In this document: piece after piece, positions 1-9,293 of the stretch
Numbering within the stretch: position 1 is the stretch's first letter
How the letters are laid out: the number at the start of each line of letters is the position of its first letter
DNA from: Endozoicomonas acroporae
GTDB taxonomy: Bacteria; Pseudomonadota; Gammaproteobacteria; Pseudomonadales; Endozoicomonadaceae
Reading direction: 5' to 3'
Assembly: GCF_002864045.1 (NCBI RefSeq)
Contig: NZ_PJPV01000047.1
Location: 1 to 64,000 of the forward strand
Length of the DNA stretch: 64,000 nt
Made by a program: the position numbers and the translations under genes
The notes under the pieces: model-generated
What the model was told of the DNA's origin: nothing
The model's database searches: none
The model's input: the letters and a program-made list of their open reading frames with translations, nothing else

Positions 1-92
1 AAAATTCCAGATTTATGTTAGGGGTGCTGAATAGTTACTAATGCAGGAGCAATTGCTGCATAGCCCAGATTATTCCCGGACAGCCTGAGTTT

Positions 93-167
93 GGCATATT
101 CATTATGCAGGGTGACCCAAAACACGGATTACCAGGCCTTATGAACAGTCATGTGCCGTTGGACATT
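93..167 (+). repeat. Leader-like repeat, copy 1 (upstream of the large repeat protein)
   Basis: This segment holds two conserved blocks. The first is 22 bases at 93-114 (GGCATATTCATTATGCAGGG and two more bases). The second is 20 bases at 148-167. Both recur about 3600 bases downstream at 3694-3715 (21 of 22 identical) and 3748-3767 (17 of 20), with nearly the same spacing of 33 and 32 bases. Copy 1 lies just upstream of the large protein that starts at 196. It could be a conserved promoter or leader of a paralogous family, or one end of a duplicated cassette. No function can be read from it. Confidence 0.7.
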
Positions 168-195
168 GAGCAATGACGATTTTGGAGACAGTTTC

Positions 196-3100
196 ATGAT
201 TAATTCAACCGGTCATCAACCGGTCCCTCCATCTGGTCCAACTGCCAGGCTCCCGGGATTGGCAGACCACGGGCCATCAACCAGTGATTCGCCAATGCCC
301 CCTTTTGCCGGAAAGTGTGTTGCCATTGCCAGTGGCGGCTCTGAACCCATTGAGCCAGCATCATCAACCTCTGCAATTGCCATATCTGCACGGAGTGTTG
401 AATCCGGCTTTGCCTCTGACCCATTGCCTGCAAAACAACCGGGTGACTTTGTCAAATGGGGAGAGTTGGACCAGCAAATCAGAGAAAGCCTAACGTTCCT
501 CAATGTGTATGTATTCGCTATTTACCTGGGCCTTCCGTTAAATCAATTATTTATACTCGAGCAAAAATTTCCGAACCGGAATGATGCAACCAGACCTTTT
601 CATCTGCTGGAAGATTTTTTAACTCAGGCAAATCATCAGTTAACCTATGAACAATGGCTCATAGTGCTGGCGAATACCTCAAGACCAGAACTGGCGAAAT
701 TGTATTGTGAAAAGTCGGGTGTTGCCATTGACCAGAGCCAGTTCCTGTCTGACTGGCCTGCCTGTGTGCAGGCTGCAGATAATGATGCTGCGCTAAATCA
801 CAAGCTGGATATTTTCAAGCTGATCAAGATCTTGCAAATAGAAAAAGGCCGTTTCTTTAATAGTATTCCGACGACAACATTAGCCTATGCCGCCGGATAC
901 CCGGAATTGATGGATGATCAGGATATTAAACAATTTTCTGAAGTAGAAAACTTTTATGCAAACATATTCCTGTTTAAGAAAATCCTGGATAAACACGGTG
1001 GGAGCATTACCACTAATGAGATAGTCAAAATAATGTGCAATCCTGAGATTATGCTCATCAGCTGTGCATACCGCCTCATTGAATCCCTGAAAGGCAATAC
1101 CATACCTTTTTTCCTCAGCTATAACTCAAGCTGGAATCAGCAGCTTGTCGATCTGGCATACCAGGCTTCAGAGCTTGGGATAAACGCTGAACATTTGGGC
1201 CGGGCACTGGGGGTACCGTTGCATATCATCCAGAAAATTGTTGATCGAAATTATAACTCGGTAAGCATTGTAAAAAAGTTCGATGATTTATTCTATCAGG
1301 CAATCCTTTGCTCACCCCGACTCACACCCGGGCATATTATCCATGCGATGCGTGAAGCAGGCCGTGCCAGCGGTTGTCATGAGGAGTTAGAAAAGTGGAT
1401 AGAAATAGAGAAGGCACATTTGTCTCGGCTAAACGAATTCCCTTCTGAAGAGTTACCTGAGCTCAAACCACTCTATTGGCCAGAAAATGACCACCCTGCC
1501 AGAATTGTCAGGTCGCAACCGTTGACCCTGGATTTTTTGCGTCACTTACCATTAAGCCATAACTGGTTTTTGATTGGTTTAACCATGGGGCTTTCAGGGG
1601 ATGAGCTGGAAAGGATTGGTTCCATAACAATTTTGAAAAACGGTGCGCCAGACCAAGACGAGCTGAGCCTTACAGCTTTGGAATTATCCCGGACACTGGT
1701 TCAAAAGGGGTTGGAAACAGGTCATCTTTACCAGGCACTGAAGATGCTGGATGATCAGGCAACACTGGCTTACTTTCCAGAACATTCGGATGACCAGCCT
1801 GAAAAAAAATTACCCGGGAAGATTGCTAAAGCCATCAGACAGGGACAATTAATGGCCCGGGTTGTTCCTTATTTCGGTTCGGAAAGCATAAAATTTCTCA
1901 ACGCTATGATGAGCACAGTTGCAACAAGTCGAATTACTTTCAAATCATTGAAAAGGCCGCTCCCTGACAATCCAGCTACTGAATTGCTCCCCCCGGAGTT
2001 AGTAAAAACAGAGCCTGCCATTGCTATTGCAAGCAATGTCGCCCCGATGCTTGAACGGAGTGTCATCTCCGGCACTGAATGTTCCCGGTTGCCTGAAACA
2101 CCAATGGACGGCACTGTATACTGGAGTAGTTTGGGCCATAAATTTACCCGGGGCATATCACCCGATGACCAGGTACTGTTTGCCATATATCTGGGATTTC
2201 CAATAGCCGATATTGCCAAAATTTCAGAAACTGTAATGAATCAGGAATATGCACCGGCTAACTATTTAGCCCTGCCTGTCGTCAATCGACAAGATAAGGC
2301 AACCATCGAAAAACTGATGATAACCCATAAAAAACTACTGACAATGCTGGCGGGTATCTCAAGATTTGATCTGGTTGAATTGCACTGTAAAAAATTTGGT
2401 ATTGTATTTGACCAGAGTCGGCTCACGACTCAATCACCTCCCACTTTAGAGACTGTTGATGCTAATGCTGAGCTTGATTATCAGCTGGATTTCTTCACGT
2501 TACATCAGATCGTCAACAAAGATGAGTATCTGGTTTCCACAGTTCCGAAGGCAACAATTGCCTTTGCGGCCGGATATCCGGAACTGATGATGGATCAGGA
2601 TCTGCAATCTATCCCAAATAGCGTTAAACAATTTTCAACCATGATTTTGCTGAACAGGATTCTGGAGAAGCAAGGGGGGATCATGACCACAAATGAGCTG
2701 GTAAAAATAATGAGCCACCCTGAGATTATGAACATCCGTTGTGTGCATCGTTTCATTGAATCCTTAAGAGAACATCCAGTACCTTTTAGCCTTGAAGATG
2801 AAGGCAATTTATGTAGACAAATGCTTTGTTTGGCTGGCGGAATTGCAAAGATCAAGATACCTGCTGACGTCATTGGTAATGCCCTTGGGGTGTCATTGCC
2901 AATAATCCAGCGCATTCTCAATGAATCATTTGTCGATGAAGCCGACCATGATCAGATATACGAGCTACTGCTGGCAGCAACTCGTTGTCAGCCCGGGCTG
3001 CTGACTCCGGCACATATCTTATGTGCTCTACGCGAAGCTGCAGGCCCCAAACTGGAAGGAAAGTTAAATCGCTACATGGCAATTAACAGTAAGAAATTGT

Positions 3101-3636
3101 CTTTATTTCTGGAGCCCGGTTCTGAGCAGCCCCCTGTCATCAAACCACTCTATCGCCAGGATGATGACAGCTCTGTCACCACGACCAGTTCACTACCGCT
3201 AACCCCGGATTTTCTGCGCCGTTTACCATTGAGCCATAACTGGTTTTTGATTGGTTTAGCCATGGGATTACCCGTGGATGAGTTACGGGAAATGGACCTA
3301 AAGACCAGAGATAAAAATAATGAGGTTGAGCAAGCGAAGCAGAGCATTGCAGCCTGTTACCTGTCACATAAACTTGCAGAGCTAGGTAAGAGAGGCGTGG
3401 AAACAGGTCACCTCTTTCGGGTATTGCACAATTTGGATGACCAGATGGCACTGCATTATTTTCCGGAGCATCTGTCAGCTCAACCTGAAAAAACATTACC
3501 AGAGGATATCGCTAACGCCATGGAACAGGCAAAACTAATTCTCAGGTTGCTCAACACAGTTGATCTAAAAGAGTTGAAAAAAATTCTGTCTGGTTACAAT
3601 CGTTACAATCAGATGAAAATAGAGTTCTGGATATAG
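196..3636 (+). CDS. Large internally duplicated helical protein of unknown function; possible death-fold-like modules
   Basis: I do not recognise this gene by family name. ATG 196 is preferred over ATG 151 because GGAG lies at 184-187, eight bases upstream; this gives 1146 residues. Residue numbers here count from codon 151. After a proline- and serine-rich tail of about 90 residues, the protein consists of two homologous halves about 555 residues apart. VFAIYLGLP at 121 matches VLFAIYLGFP at 675, and LPLSHNWFLIGL at 466 recurs at 1025. Within each half, short helical blocks repeat the pattern of a Leu-Gly-Leu turn, a hydrophobic helix and then a Leu-rich helix (for example LGRALGVPL and LTPGHIIHAMREAG). 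That pattern resembles death-domain-superfamily sequences, but this is inference from pattern only. There is no obvious signal peptide, membrane segment or catalytic motif. A secreted effector or host-interaction role is possible but unproven. Confidence 0.8.
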   Translation: MINSTGHQPVPPSGPTARLPGLADHGPSTSDSPMPPFAGKCVAIASGGSEPIEPASSTSAIAISARSVESGFASDPLPAKQPGDFVKWGELDQQIRESLTFLNVYVFAIYLGLPLNQLFILEQKFPNRNDATRPFHLLEDFLTQANHQLTYEQWLIVLANTSRPELAKLYCEKSGVAIDQSQFLSDWPACVQAADNDAALNHKLDIFKLIKILQIEKGRFFNSIPTTTLAYAAGYPELMDDQDIKQFSEVENFYANIFLFKKILDKHGGSITTNEIVKIMCNPEIMLISCAYRLIESLKGNTIPFFLSYNSSWNQQLVDLAYQASELGINAEHLGRALGVPLHIIQKIVDRNYNSVSIVKKFDDLFYQAILCSPRLTPGHIIHAMREAGRASGCHEELEKWIEIEKAHLSRLNEFPSEELPELKPLYWPENDHPARIVRSQPLTLDFLRHLPLSHNWFLIGLTMGLSGDELERIGSITILKNGAPDQDELSLTALELSRTLVQKGLETGHLYQALKMLDDQATLAYFPEHSDDQPEKKLPGKIAKAIRQGQLMARVVPYFGSESIKFLNAMMSTVATSRITFKSLKRPLPDNPATELLPPELVKTEPAIAIASNVAPMLERSVISGTECSRLPETPMDGTVYWSSLGHKFTRGISPDDQVLFAIYLGFPIADIAKISETVMNQEYAPANYLALPVVNRQDKATIEKLMITHKKLLTMLAGISRFDLVELHCKKFGIVFDQSRLTTQSPPTLETVDANAELDYQLDFFTLHQIVNKDEYLVSTVPKATIAFAAGYPELMMDQDLQSIPNSVKQFSTMILLNRILEKQGGIMTTNELVKIMSHPEIMNIRCVHRFIESLREHPVPFSLEDEGNLCRQMLCLAGGIAKIKIPADVIGNALGVSLPIIQRILNESFVDEADHDQIYELLLAATRCQPGLLTPAHILCALREAAGPKLEGKLNRYMAINSKKLSLFLEPGSEQPPVIKPLYRQDDDSSVTTTSSLPLTPDFLRRLPLSHNWFLIGLAMGLPVDELREMDLKTRDKNNEVEQAKQSIAACYLSHKLAELGKRGVETGHLFRVLHNLDDQMALHYFPEHLSAQPEKTLPEDIANAMEQAKLILRLLNTVDLKELKKILSGYNRYNQMKIEFWI

Positions 3637-3693
3637 GCCGCAAATGCCTCCCGTGGAAATCCCCCAGGAGCCGGTCCTGCACTTTGAGAACCG

Positions 3694-3767
3694 GGCATAT
3701 TCATTGTGCAGGGTGGTAGAAAAGTCAGCTTATAAGGCTCATCACCGGTCATGAGCCTTTGAACATT
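3694..3767 (+). repeat. Leader-like repeat, copy 2 (no gene behind it)
   Basis: This is the second copy of the two-block repeat seen at 93-167: 3694-3715 matches 93-114 at 21 of 22 positions, and 3748-3767 matches 148-167 at 17 of 20. An equivalent start codon would fall near 3796, but the long palindrome begins there instead and no open frame follows. This suggests a relic of a lost paralogue, or a duplicated boundary of the cassette carrying the large gene. Confidence 0.65.
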
Positions 3768-3795
3768 TAACCATCATCATCCCTGCCCGCTAAAT

Positions 3796-3958
3796 AAGTA
3801 GTTAACCAAATGAAATCATATATTTCTGACTAAGTTGTCAGTCACTCTGCGGCGTTGCAACTCCGGTCACATAGCTACGGCTATGCTCCCTACGTTGCGC
3901 CTTGCATAGCAACTGCCCACTTAGCCAGAAATATACGATTCCATTTGGCCAACTACTT
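3796..3958 (-). repeat. 163-base palindromic element in the pheA 3' region
   Basis: Arms 3796-3835 and 3919-3958 are inverted copies, 35 of 40 positions matching. A further imperfect stem lies inside, closing at CATAGC 3870-3875 and GCTATG 3880-3885. All five arm differences become G-U wobble pairs in RNA made from the minus strand, which is the pheA mRNA strand, but A-C mismatches on the plus strand. The element starts ten bases after the pheA stop codon. It could be a MITE-like or REP-like repeat, or a transcript-end structure. A short match to its outer tip (AAGTAGTTAACCA) occurs near 36206-36218. Confidence 0.75.
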
Positions 3959-3968
3959 ACAACAACGA

Positions 3969-5054
3969 TCAGAGAACACCCTTGGGGTAAGAACCAAGCA
4001 CACGGAGATCATTGGCACGCTCACCCAGCTTCTCCAGCACCTTGCCAACAACAGGGTCATCCTGATGACCTTCAAAATCCACAAAAAACACATAGTTCCA
4101 GATGCCGGTTCTGGATGGGCGGGTCTCAACCCGTGTCAGGTCGATATTGTGCACATGGAAAGGCTCAAGAATCGCATGGAGCGCTCCTGGCTGGTTGCGC
4201 ATGCTAATGACCACTGATGTTTTGTCATCACCACTGGGTGGAACCGGCTGATTGCCAATGATCAAAAACCGGGTTGAGTTATCAGGACGGTCTTCAATTT
4301 TCTCAGCGATCTTTTCCAGACCATACATTTCTGCCGCCATATCACCGGCAATGGCCGCCGAATTCCACTCACCCTTGACCCGCTTCGCTGCTTCTGCGTT
4401 GGAGCTGACCGCAACCCGTTCAGCCATGGGCCAGTGGGAGTCCAGCCACTTGCGACACTGGGCAAAAGACTGGGCATGGGAGTAGATGCGGGTAATATGA
4501 TCCCGCCGGGTGTTTTCTGAAATCATCATGTGCTGATGAATTCGCAGTACCACTTCACCACAAATCTTCAGTGAAGCGTCCATAAAGCTGTCCAGGGTAT
4601 GACTGACCACACCTTCCGTGGAGTTTTCCACCGGCACCACACCATAGTTGACCGCACCGGCAGCCACTTCCCGGAATACTTCATCAATGGCCGCCATGGG
4701 CACGCAAACCGCAGAGTGGCCGAAGTGCTTCAGGGAAGCCTGCTGGGTAAATGTGCCTTCCGGCCCCAGAAAAGCCACCTTGACCGGCTCTTCCAACGCC
4801 AGACAGGCGGACATGATTTCACGAAACAGACGGGCCATCTCTTCGTCATTCAAAGGCCCGTCATTTTTCTTCATGATTTTACGAAGTACCTGGGCTTCGC
4901 GCTCAGGTCGGTAAAACACAGCAGAGGGATCAGCTTCTGTTTTTACACGGGCCACTTCCTGGGCACATCGCGCACGCTCGCTGATCAGATCAAGGATTTG
5001 CTGATCCAGCGAATCAATTTGAATTCGCAACTGCCCCAACTTCTCTTCTGCCAT
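3969..5054 (-). CDS. pheA: Bifunctional chorismate mutase/prephenate dehydratase (P-protein)
   Basis: This 361-residue protein converts chorismate to prephenate and then to phenylpyruvate in phenylalanine synthesis. Residues 1-90 form an AroQ-type chorismate mutase (QIDSLDQQILDLISERARCA). About 95-270 is the prephenate dehydratase domain (VAFLGPEGTFTQQA, and the TRFLIIG signature). About 285-355 is the C-terminal ACT domain (GALHAILEPF, then LTRVETRPSR), which in this family binds phenylalanine for feedback inhibition. The length is typical. The ATG shares one base with the serC stop codon (TAATG), so translation is probably coupled. The order gyrA-serC-pheA matches Pseudomonas. No leader attenuator is visible because serC abuts directly. 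Confidence 0.97.
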   Translation of the reverse strand: MAEEKLGQLRIQIDSLDQQILDLISERARCAQEVARVKTEADPSAVFYRPEREAQVLRKIMKKNDGPLNDEEMARLFREIMSACLALEEPVKVAFLGPEGTFTQQASLKHFGHSAVCVPMAAIDEVFREVAAGAVNYGVVPVENSTEGVVSHTLDSFMDASLKICGEVVLRIHQHMMISENTRRDHITRIYSHAQSFAQCRKWLDSHWPMAERVAVSSNAEAAKRVKGEWNSAAIAGDMAAEMYGLEKIAEKIEDRPDNSTRFLIIGNQPVPPSGDDKTSVVISMRNQPGALHAILEPFHVHNIDLTRVETRPSRTGIWNYVFFVDFEGHQDDPVVGKVLEKLGERANDLRVLGSYPKGVL

Positions 5055-6184
5055 TATCCATACCGCCGTTCAAATTCTTTCATGAAGTCTACAAGAGCAT
5101 CCACATGCTGCTCTGGCACTGCATTATAGATACTTGCCCGCATACCGCCTACTGCCTTGTGCCCTTTCAGGTAACGAAAGCCTGCCTGTTCGGACTCGGC
5201 AAGGAACGTTGCATCCAGCTCCGGGTTGATCAGTGTAAACGGCACATTCATGCGGGAGCGCCACTTTGGGTCCACCGGGTTCTGATAAAAACCGGAGCCA
5301 TCAATCTGAGTGTACAGCTTGCTGGCCTTGCGCTCATTGAGCGCATTGATCGCTGCCAGCCCACCCTGTTTTTTCAGCCATTTAAAGACCAGACCGGCTA
5401 GATACCAGGCAAAGGTTGGTGGCGTGTTGTACATGGAATCATTGCCCGCTTGCAGCTTATAGTCCAGCACCGCAGGACACATCAGTGAACCGCGCTCCAA
5501 CAGGTCTTCACGAACAATCACCACGGTAAGACCGGCCGGACCAATATTCTTCTGGGCACCGGCATAAATAACACCAAACTTGCTGACATCCAGCGGGCCG
5601 GACAAGATATTGGAAGACATATCCGCCACCAGCGGCACATCACCCGTCTCCGGTATAAATGAAAACTCAAGACCACCGATGGTCTCATTGGGCGTGTAGT
5701 GCAAATAAGCGGCATCTTTACTTATCCGCCACCGGTCTTCGGCAGGCATCGCATTAAAGCCCCTGTCCTTGCCATCAGCAACAATATTCACATCCAGGTA
5801 GCGCTGGGCTTCTTTAATAGCTGACTGGGCCCAGTAACCACTGTTGACATAGTCAGCAAAAACCTTGTCGCCCTTAAGGTTCAGTGGCACCGCCGCAAAC
5901 TGCCCCCGGGCTCCCCCTTGCAGAAAAAGCACTTTGTAGTTATCAGGGATCTTCAACAGATCACGCAGGTCTTTTTCGGCCCCATGGGCAACCGCGAGAA
6001 ACTCCTTGCCCCGATGGCTCACTTCCATCACCGAAGCGCCCACATCCTGCCAGTTCATCATCTCATCCCGGGCCTGCTGCAGCACCTCATAGGGAATCGG
6101 TGCAGGTCCGGCTGAAAAGTTGTAAACCCGATGATCCAGCTGCGCCAGAACATCATTTACACCATCTGTTACACAAGGCTTCAC
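5054..6184 (-). CDS. serC: Phosphoserine aminotransferase
   Basis: This 376-residue PLP enzyme transfers an amino group from glutamate to 3-phosphohydroxypyruvate in serine synthesis; in many bacteria it also serves pyridoxal phosphate synthesis. [16 protein letters not shown] is the family N-terminus, and the PLP lysine lies in [14 protein letters not shown]. The start is GTG at 6184, with GGGAG a few bases upstream. It adds about 18 residues before the usual N-terminus, and no closer start codon is available. The stop overlaps the pheA start by one base. About 130 bases separate it from gyrA upstream; no terminator is visible there, so cotranscription from gyrA is possible. Confidence 0.96.
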   Translation of the reverse strand: MKPCVTDGVNDVLAQLDHRVYNFSAGPAPIPYEVLQQARDEMMNWQDVGASVMEVSHRGKEFLAVAHGAEKDLRDLLKIPDNYKVLFLQGGARGQFAAVPLNLKGDKVFADYVNSGYWAQSAIKEAQRYLDVNIVADGKDRGFNAMPAEDRWRISKDAAYLHYTPNETIGGLEFSFIPETGDVPLVADMSSNILSGPLDVSKFGVIYAGAQKNIGPAGLTVVIVREDLLERGSLMCPAVLDYKLQAGNDSMYNTPPTFAWYLAGLVFKWLKKQGGLAAINALNERKASKLYTQIDGSGFYQNPVDPKWRSRMNVPFTLINPELDATFLAESEQAGFRYLKGHKAVGGMRASIYNAVPEQHVDALVDFMKEFERRYG

Positions 6185-6313
6185 AATGACTCCCTCGCCA
6201 CTAAACGGCGGTTTACCCGGTCATTACCGACAAACTTTCTAATTCACTCCGGGTGAGTGACTGTAATTATGATGAAAAACGCCAGCACGGGGAGCCTGTC
6301 GGACTTAAGACTA

Positions 6314-8917
6314 TCAGGATTCTACCGTCCCTTCGCTGGCAATGGGATCATCCTGCCCTTCAGTCTCAAGCTCAGGCGCATCCACAGCCTCTGGCTCCTC
6401 AACGCGGGCAACACCCACCAGTTTTTCACCCTCAGAGACACGGATCAGCGTAACCCCCTGGGTATTACGACTCAGTGAAGAGACGCCATCAACCCCGGTT
6501 CTCACCAATGTTCCCTGGTCAGAAATCAGCATAATCTGCTCGCCGCTCTTCACCTGGATAGCACCCACGATTTCACCGTTACGCTCCGTGCACTGCATGG
6601 AGATAACCCCCTGACCACCACGGCTGGTGAGTCGGAACTCATCGACGGCAGTGCGTTTACCGTAACCTTTGGCGCTGGCCGTCAGAATCTGGGTATCTTC
6701 CTCCGGAATAATCAGAGAGATAATCCGCTGACCTTCAGGCAGTTTCATACCACGGACACCACGGGCTGTCCGGCCCATGGCACGAACATCGGTCTCCTCA
6801 AAGCGAACCGCCTTACCACCATTAGACAGCAGCATCACCTGCTTTTCTCCGGTAGTAATTTCAGCCCCCACCAGGGTATCCCCTTCATCCAGACCCAGGG
6901 CGATCAGGCCGGAAGAGCGTGGGCGGGCAAACTGCTCCAGAGGTGTCTTCTTCACCGTACCATTGAGCGTCGCCATAAAGACGAAATAACCTTCGGTAAA
7001 CTCTTCCACCGGCAGCATGGCGGTGATTTTCTCATTCTGCTCCAGCGGCAGAATATTAACGATCGGTCGACCACGGGAGGTTCTGCCCGCCTGGGGGATC
7101 TGATAGACCTTCAACCAATAGACCTTACCCTTGCTGGAGAAGCAGAGGATCTGGGTATGGGTGTTAGCCACCAGCATGTGCTCGACATAGTCCTCTTCCT
7201 TGACGGAAGCCGCTGACTTGCCACGACCGCCACGACGCTGTGCCTGATAGGTATCCAGGGGCGTGGTCTTGGCATAGCCACCGTGGGACAGGGTGACCAC
7301 CATGTCCTCTTCATCAATCAGGTCTTCAACCGTCAAGTCACGACGGGAGCTGGTGATCTCGGTACGACGCTCATCACCAAACTCATCCCTAACCTGCTCA
7401 AGCTCTTCCCTGATGACGGCACGCAGCTTCATTGGGTCACAGAGGATCAGAATCAGCTCGGCAATTTTCTCCAGCAGCTCACGGTATTCAGACAGCAGCT
7501 TCTCATGCTCAAGACCGGTCAGTCGGTGCAGTCGCATTTCCAGAATGGCCTGAGCCTGAACCGGAGACAGGTAATAAAGCCCATCCCTGAGACCATAAGC
7601 CTCAGGCAGATCATCCGGGCGACAGGCATCGGCACCGGCACGCTCGGCCATTTCCATCATGTGGCCGGGATTCCAACCCTTGGCGATCAGCTTTTCTTTA
7701 GCTTCCGCCGGTGTTGGCGAGTCCTTGATCAGCTGGATAACCGGATCGATATTGGACAAAGCAACGGCCAGACCTTCCAGAATATGACCACGCTCACGGG
7801 CCTTTCTCAGCTCATAAACGGTCCGGCGGGTAACCACCTCACGGCGGTGGCGTATAAAGGCTTCCAGGAACTCCTTCAGGTTAAGCAGCTTGGGCTGACC
7901 ATCCACCAGGGCCACCAGGTTGATGCCGAAAACGGACTCAAGCTGGGTCTGGGCATACAGGTTATTGAGCACCACCTCGGCATTTTCACCACGGCGAAGC
8001 TCGATCACCACCCGCAGGCCGTCTTTGTCAGACTCATCGCGCAGCTCGGAAATACCTTCAATCTTGCGGTCTTTTACCAGCTCGGCAATCTTCTCAATAA
8101 GGCGCGCCTTATTCAGCTGATAAGGGATCTCGGTGACAATAATGGTGCTTTTGTTTTTCTTTTCATCGTGCTCGATATCGGCCCTGGCACGAATGTAGAT
8201 GCGACCACGACCCGAGCGATAGGCCTGAAGGATACCAGCCCGGCCATTGATAATCGCAGCCGTAGGGAAGTCAGGACCCGGGATGTACTCCATCAGGTCA
8301 TCAACCGTCAGCGCTTCATCATCCAGCAGCGCCAGACAGCCATTGACCACCTCGGTCATATTGTGAGGCGGGATATTAGTGGCCATGCCCACTGCGATAC
8401 CGGCCGAGCCATTCACCAGCAGGTTAGGGACACGGGTGGGTAAAACGGCAGGAATCTGCTCTGTGCCATCGTAGTTAGGCACATAGTCTACGGTTTCCTT
8501 GTCGAGATCTGCCAGCAACTGATGGGCGATCTTGTCCATCCGGATTTCCGTATAACGCATCGCTGCGGCGGAGTCACCGTCAATGGAGCCGAAGTTGCCC
8601 TGGCCATCAACCAGCATGTAGCGCAGGGAAAATGGCTGCGCCATCCGGACAATGGTGTCATAGACCGCAGAGTCGCCGTGGGGATGGTATTTACCGATCA
8701 CATCCCCGACCACACGGGCAGATTTTTTGTAAGGTTTGTTCCAGTCGTTGCCCAGTTCGCTCATGGCGAACAGTACGCGCCGGTGCACGGGCTTGAGCCC
8801 GTCACGTACATCAGGCAGGGCACGACCAACGATGACACTCATGGCGTAGTCCAGATAGGACTGCTTTAGTTCATCTTCAATATTTACCGGGAGAATCTCT
8901 TTGGCAATTTCAGTCAT
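6314..8917 (-). CDS. gyrA: DNA gyrase subunit A
   Basis: This 867-residue breakage-reunion subunit of gyrase works with GyrB to introduce negative supercoils. The N-terminal part follows E. coli numbering exactly. Quinolone-pocket residues Ser83 and Asp87 (HGDSAVYD) are the susceptible type, and catalytic Tyr122 lies in [14 protein letters not shown]. The GyrA-box QRRGGRG separates the catalytic core from a six-bladed C-terminal DNA-wrapping domain. The acidic tail is typical. A possible promoter and a 5' hairpin lie about 100-160 bases upstream. serC and pheA follow on the same strand. Confidence 0.99.
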   Translation of the reverse strand: MTEIAKEILPVNIEDELKQSYLDYAMSVIVGRALPDVRDGLKPVHRRVLFAMSELGNDWNKPYKKSARVVGDVIGKYHPHGDSAVYDTIVRMAQPFSLRYMLVDGQGNFGSIDGDSAAAMRYTEIRMDKIAHQLLADLDKETVDYVPNYDGTEQIPAVLPTRVPNLLVNGSAGIAVGMATNIPPHNMTEVVNGCLALLDDEALTVDDLMEYIPGPDFPTAAIINGRAGILQAYRSGRGRIYIRARADIEHDEKKNKSTIIVTEIPYQLNKARLIEKIAELVKDRKIEGISELRDESDKDGLRVVIELRRGENAEVVLNNLYAQTQLESVFGINLVALVDGQPKLLNLKEFLEAFIRHRREVVTRRTVYELRKARERGHILEGLAVALSNIDPVIQLIKDSPTPAEAKEKLIAKGWNPGHMMEMAERAGADACRPDDLPEAYGLRDGLYYLSPVQAQAILEMRLHRLTGLEHEKLLSEYRELLEKIAELILILCDPMKLRAVIREELEQVRDEFGDERRTEITSSRRDLTVEDLIDEEDMVVTLSHGGYAKTTPLDTYQAQRRGGRGKSAASVKEEDYVEHMLVANTHTQILCFSSKGKVYWLKVYQIPQAGRTSRGRPIVNILPLEQNEKITAMLPVEEFTEGYFVFMATLNGTVKKTPLEQFARPRSSGLIALGLDEGDTLVGAEITTGEKQVMLLSNGGKAVRFEETDVRAMGRTARGVRGMKLPEGQRIISLIIPEEDTQILTASAKGYGKRTAVDEFRLTSRGGQGVISMQCTERNGEIVGAIQVKSGEQIMLISDQGTLVRTGVDGVSSLSRNTQGVTLIRVSEGEKLVGVARVEEPEAVDAPELETEGQDDPIASEGTVES

Positions 8918-9017
8918 GGAAACCCAGTCGTCCTTTTGCTTACGGCCAACAGATAGCGGTCAGCATCCATCCCAGTTCTGTGGATCAGGACACCGATAAT
9001 AAAGTCTTATCCAAACA

Positions 9018-9042
9018 GAAAAAATGCTCTTTCCCAGAGCAT
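9018..9042 (-). terminator. Terminator-like hairpin in the gyrA leader
   Basis: On the minus strand a 7-base-pair stem (ATGCTCT, loop GGGAA, AGAGCAT) is followed directly by TTTTTTC, the form of an intrinsic terminator. It lies about 100 bases upstream of the gyrA start codon and reads toward gyrA. No minus-strand gene lies upstream for it to terminate. It may act as an attenuator or as a 5' stabilising stem. The stem is short, so real termination is uncertain. Confidence 0.45.
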
Positions 9043-9051
9043 CTCAATGGA

Positions 9052-9079
9052 ATGATCGCCTAAGGTAGTTGATTTTCAA
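9052..9079 (-). promoter_or_regulatory. Possible gyrA promoter
   Basis: TTGAAA (minus strand, 9079-9074) is five of six to the -35 consensus. Sixteen bases later comes GATCAT (9057-9052), four of six to the -10 consensus. The predicted start would lie near 9045, which puts the 9018-9042 hairpin at the extreme 5' end of the transcript. Confidence 0.35.
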
Positions 9080-9293
9080 AACCGCGATGTTACCACAATT
9101 CATGCCTTATCCGCGAGATGCATCAACCACTTTGGGAATATGTTTTTTGCCTGTCCATCAATGGCACAGGGCGGATAACTGCTTTCAGGAAATCGTCAAA
9201 AAAGTGCCAACTGGGTAAACCTGTGTTTTTTCCTGAACCGGTCTAGATTTGAAGTAAGCACTGATGCTTAACACTTAACAAAGGATTGTTACC

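Larger units (their letters stand above)
3637..3968. other. Gene-free stretch with leader-repeat copy 2 and a long palindrome
   Basis: These 332 bases between the large repeat protein and pheA hold no convincing gene. They contain the second leader-like repeat (3694-3767) and the long palindrome (3796-3958), described separately. Small open frames here read through the palindrome in several phases and lack ribosome-binding sites. Confidence 0.7.
8918..9293. other. Divergent intergenic region between gyrA and a small orphan gene
   Basis: These 376 bases hold a possible gyrA promoter (9052-9079) and a terminator-like hairpin (9018-9042), both on the minus strand. TTATCCGC at 9107-9114 is an inverted copy of GCGGATAA at 9171-9178, which may be a regulatory site. 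The region ends with the ribosome-binding site AAAGGA just before the gene at 9294. No gene was seen. Confidence 0.6.

Noticed and set aside
3855-4217. A plus-strand frame through the palindrome and the pheA 3' end
   Set aside because: It reads across the palindrome and antisense to conserved pheA codons.
7283-8443. A 386-codon plus-strand frame inside gyrA
   Set aside because: It lies antisense to the highly conserved gyrase core; such long shadow frames are expected opposite GC-rich coding sequence.
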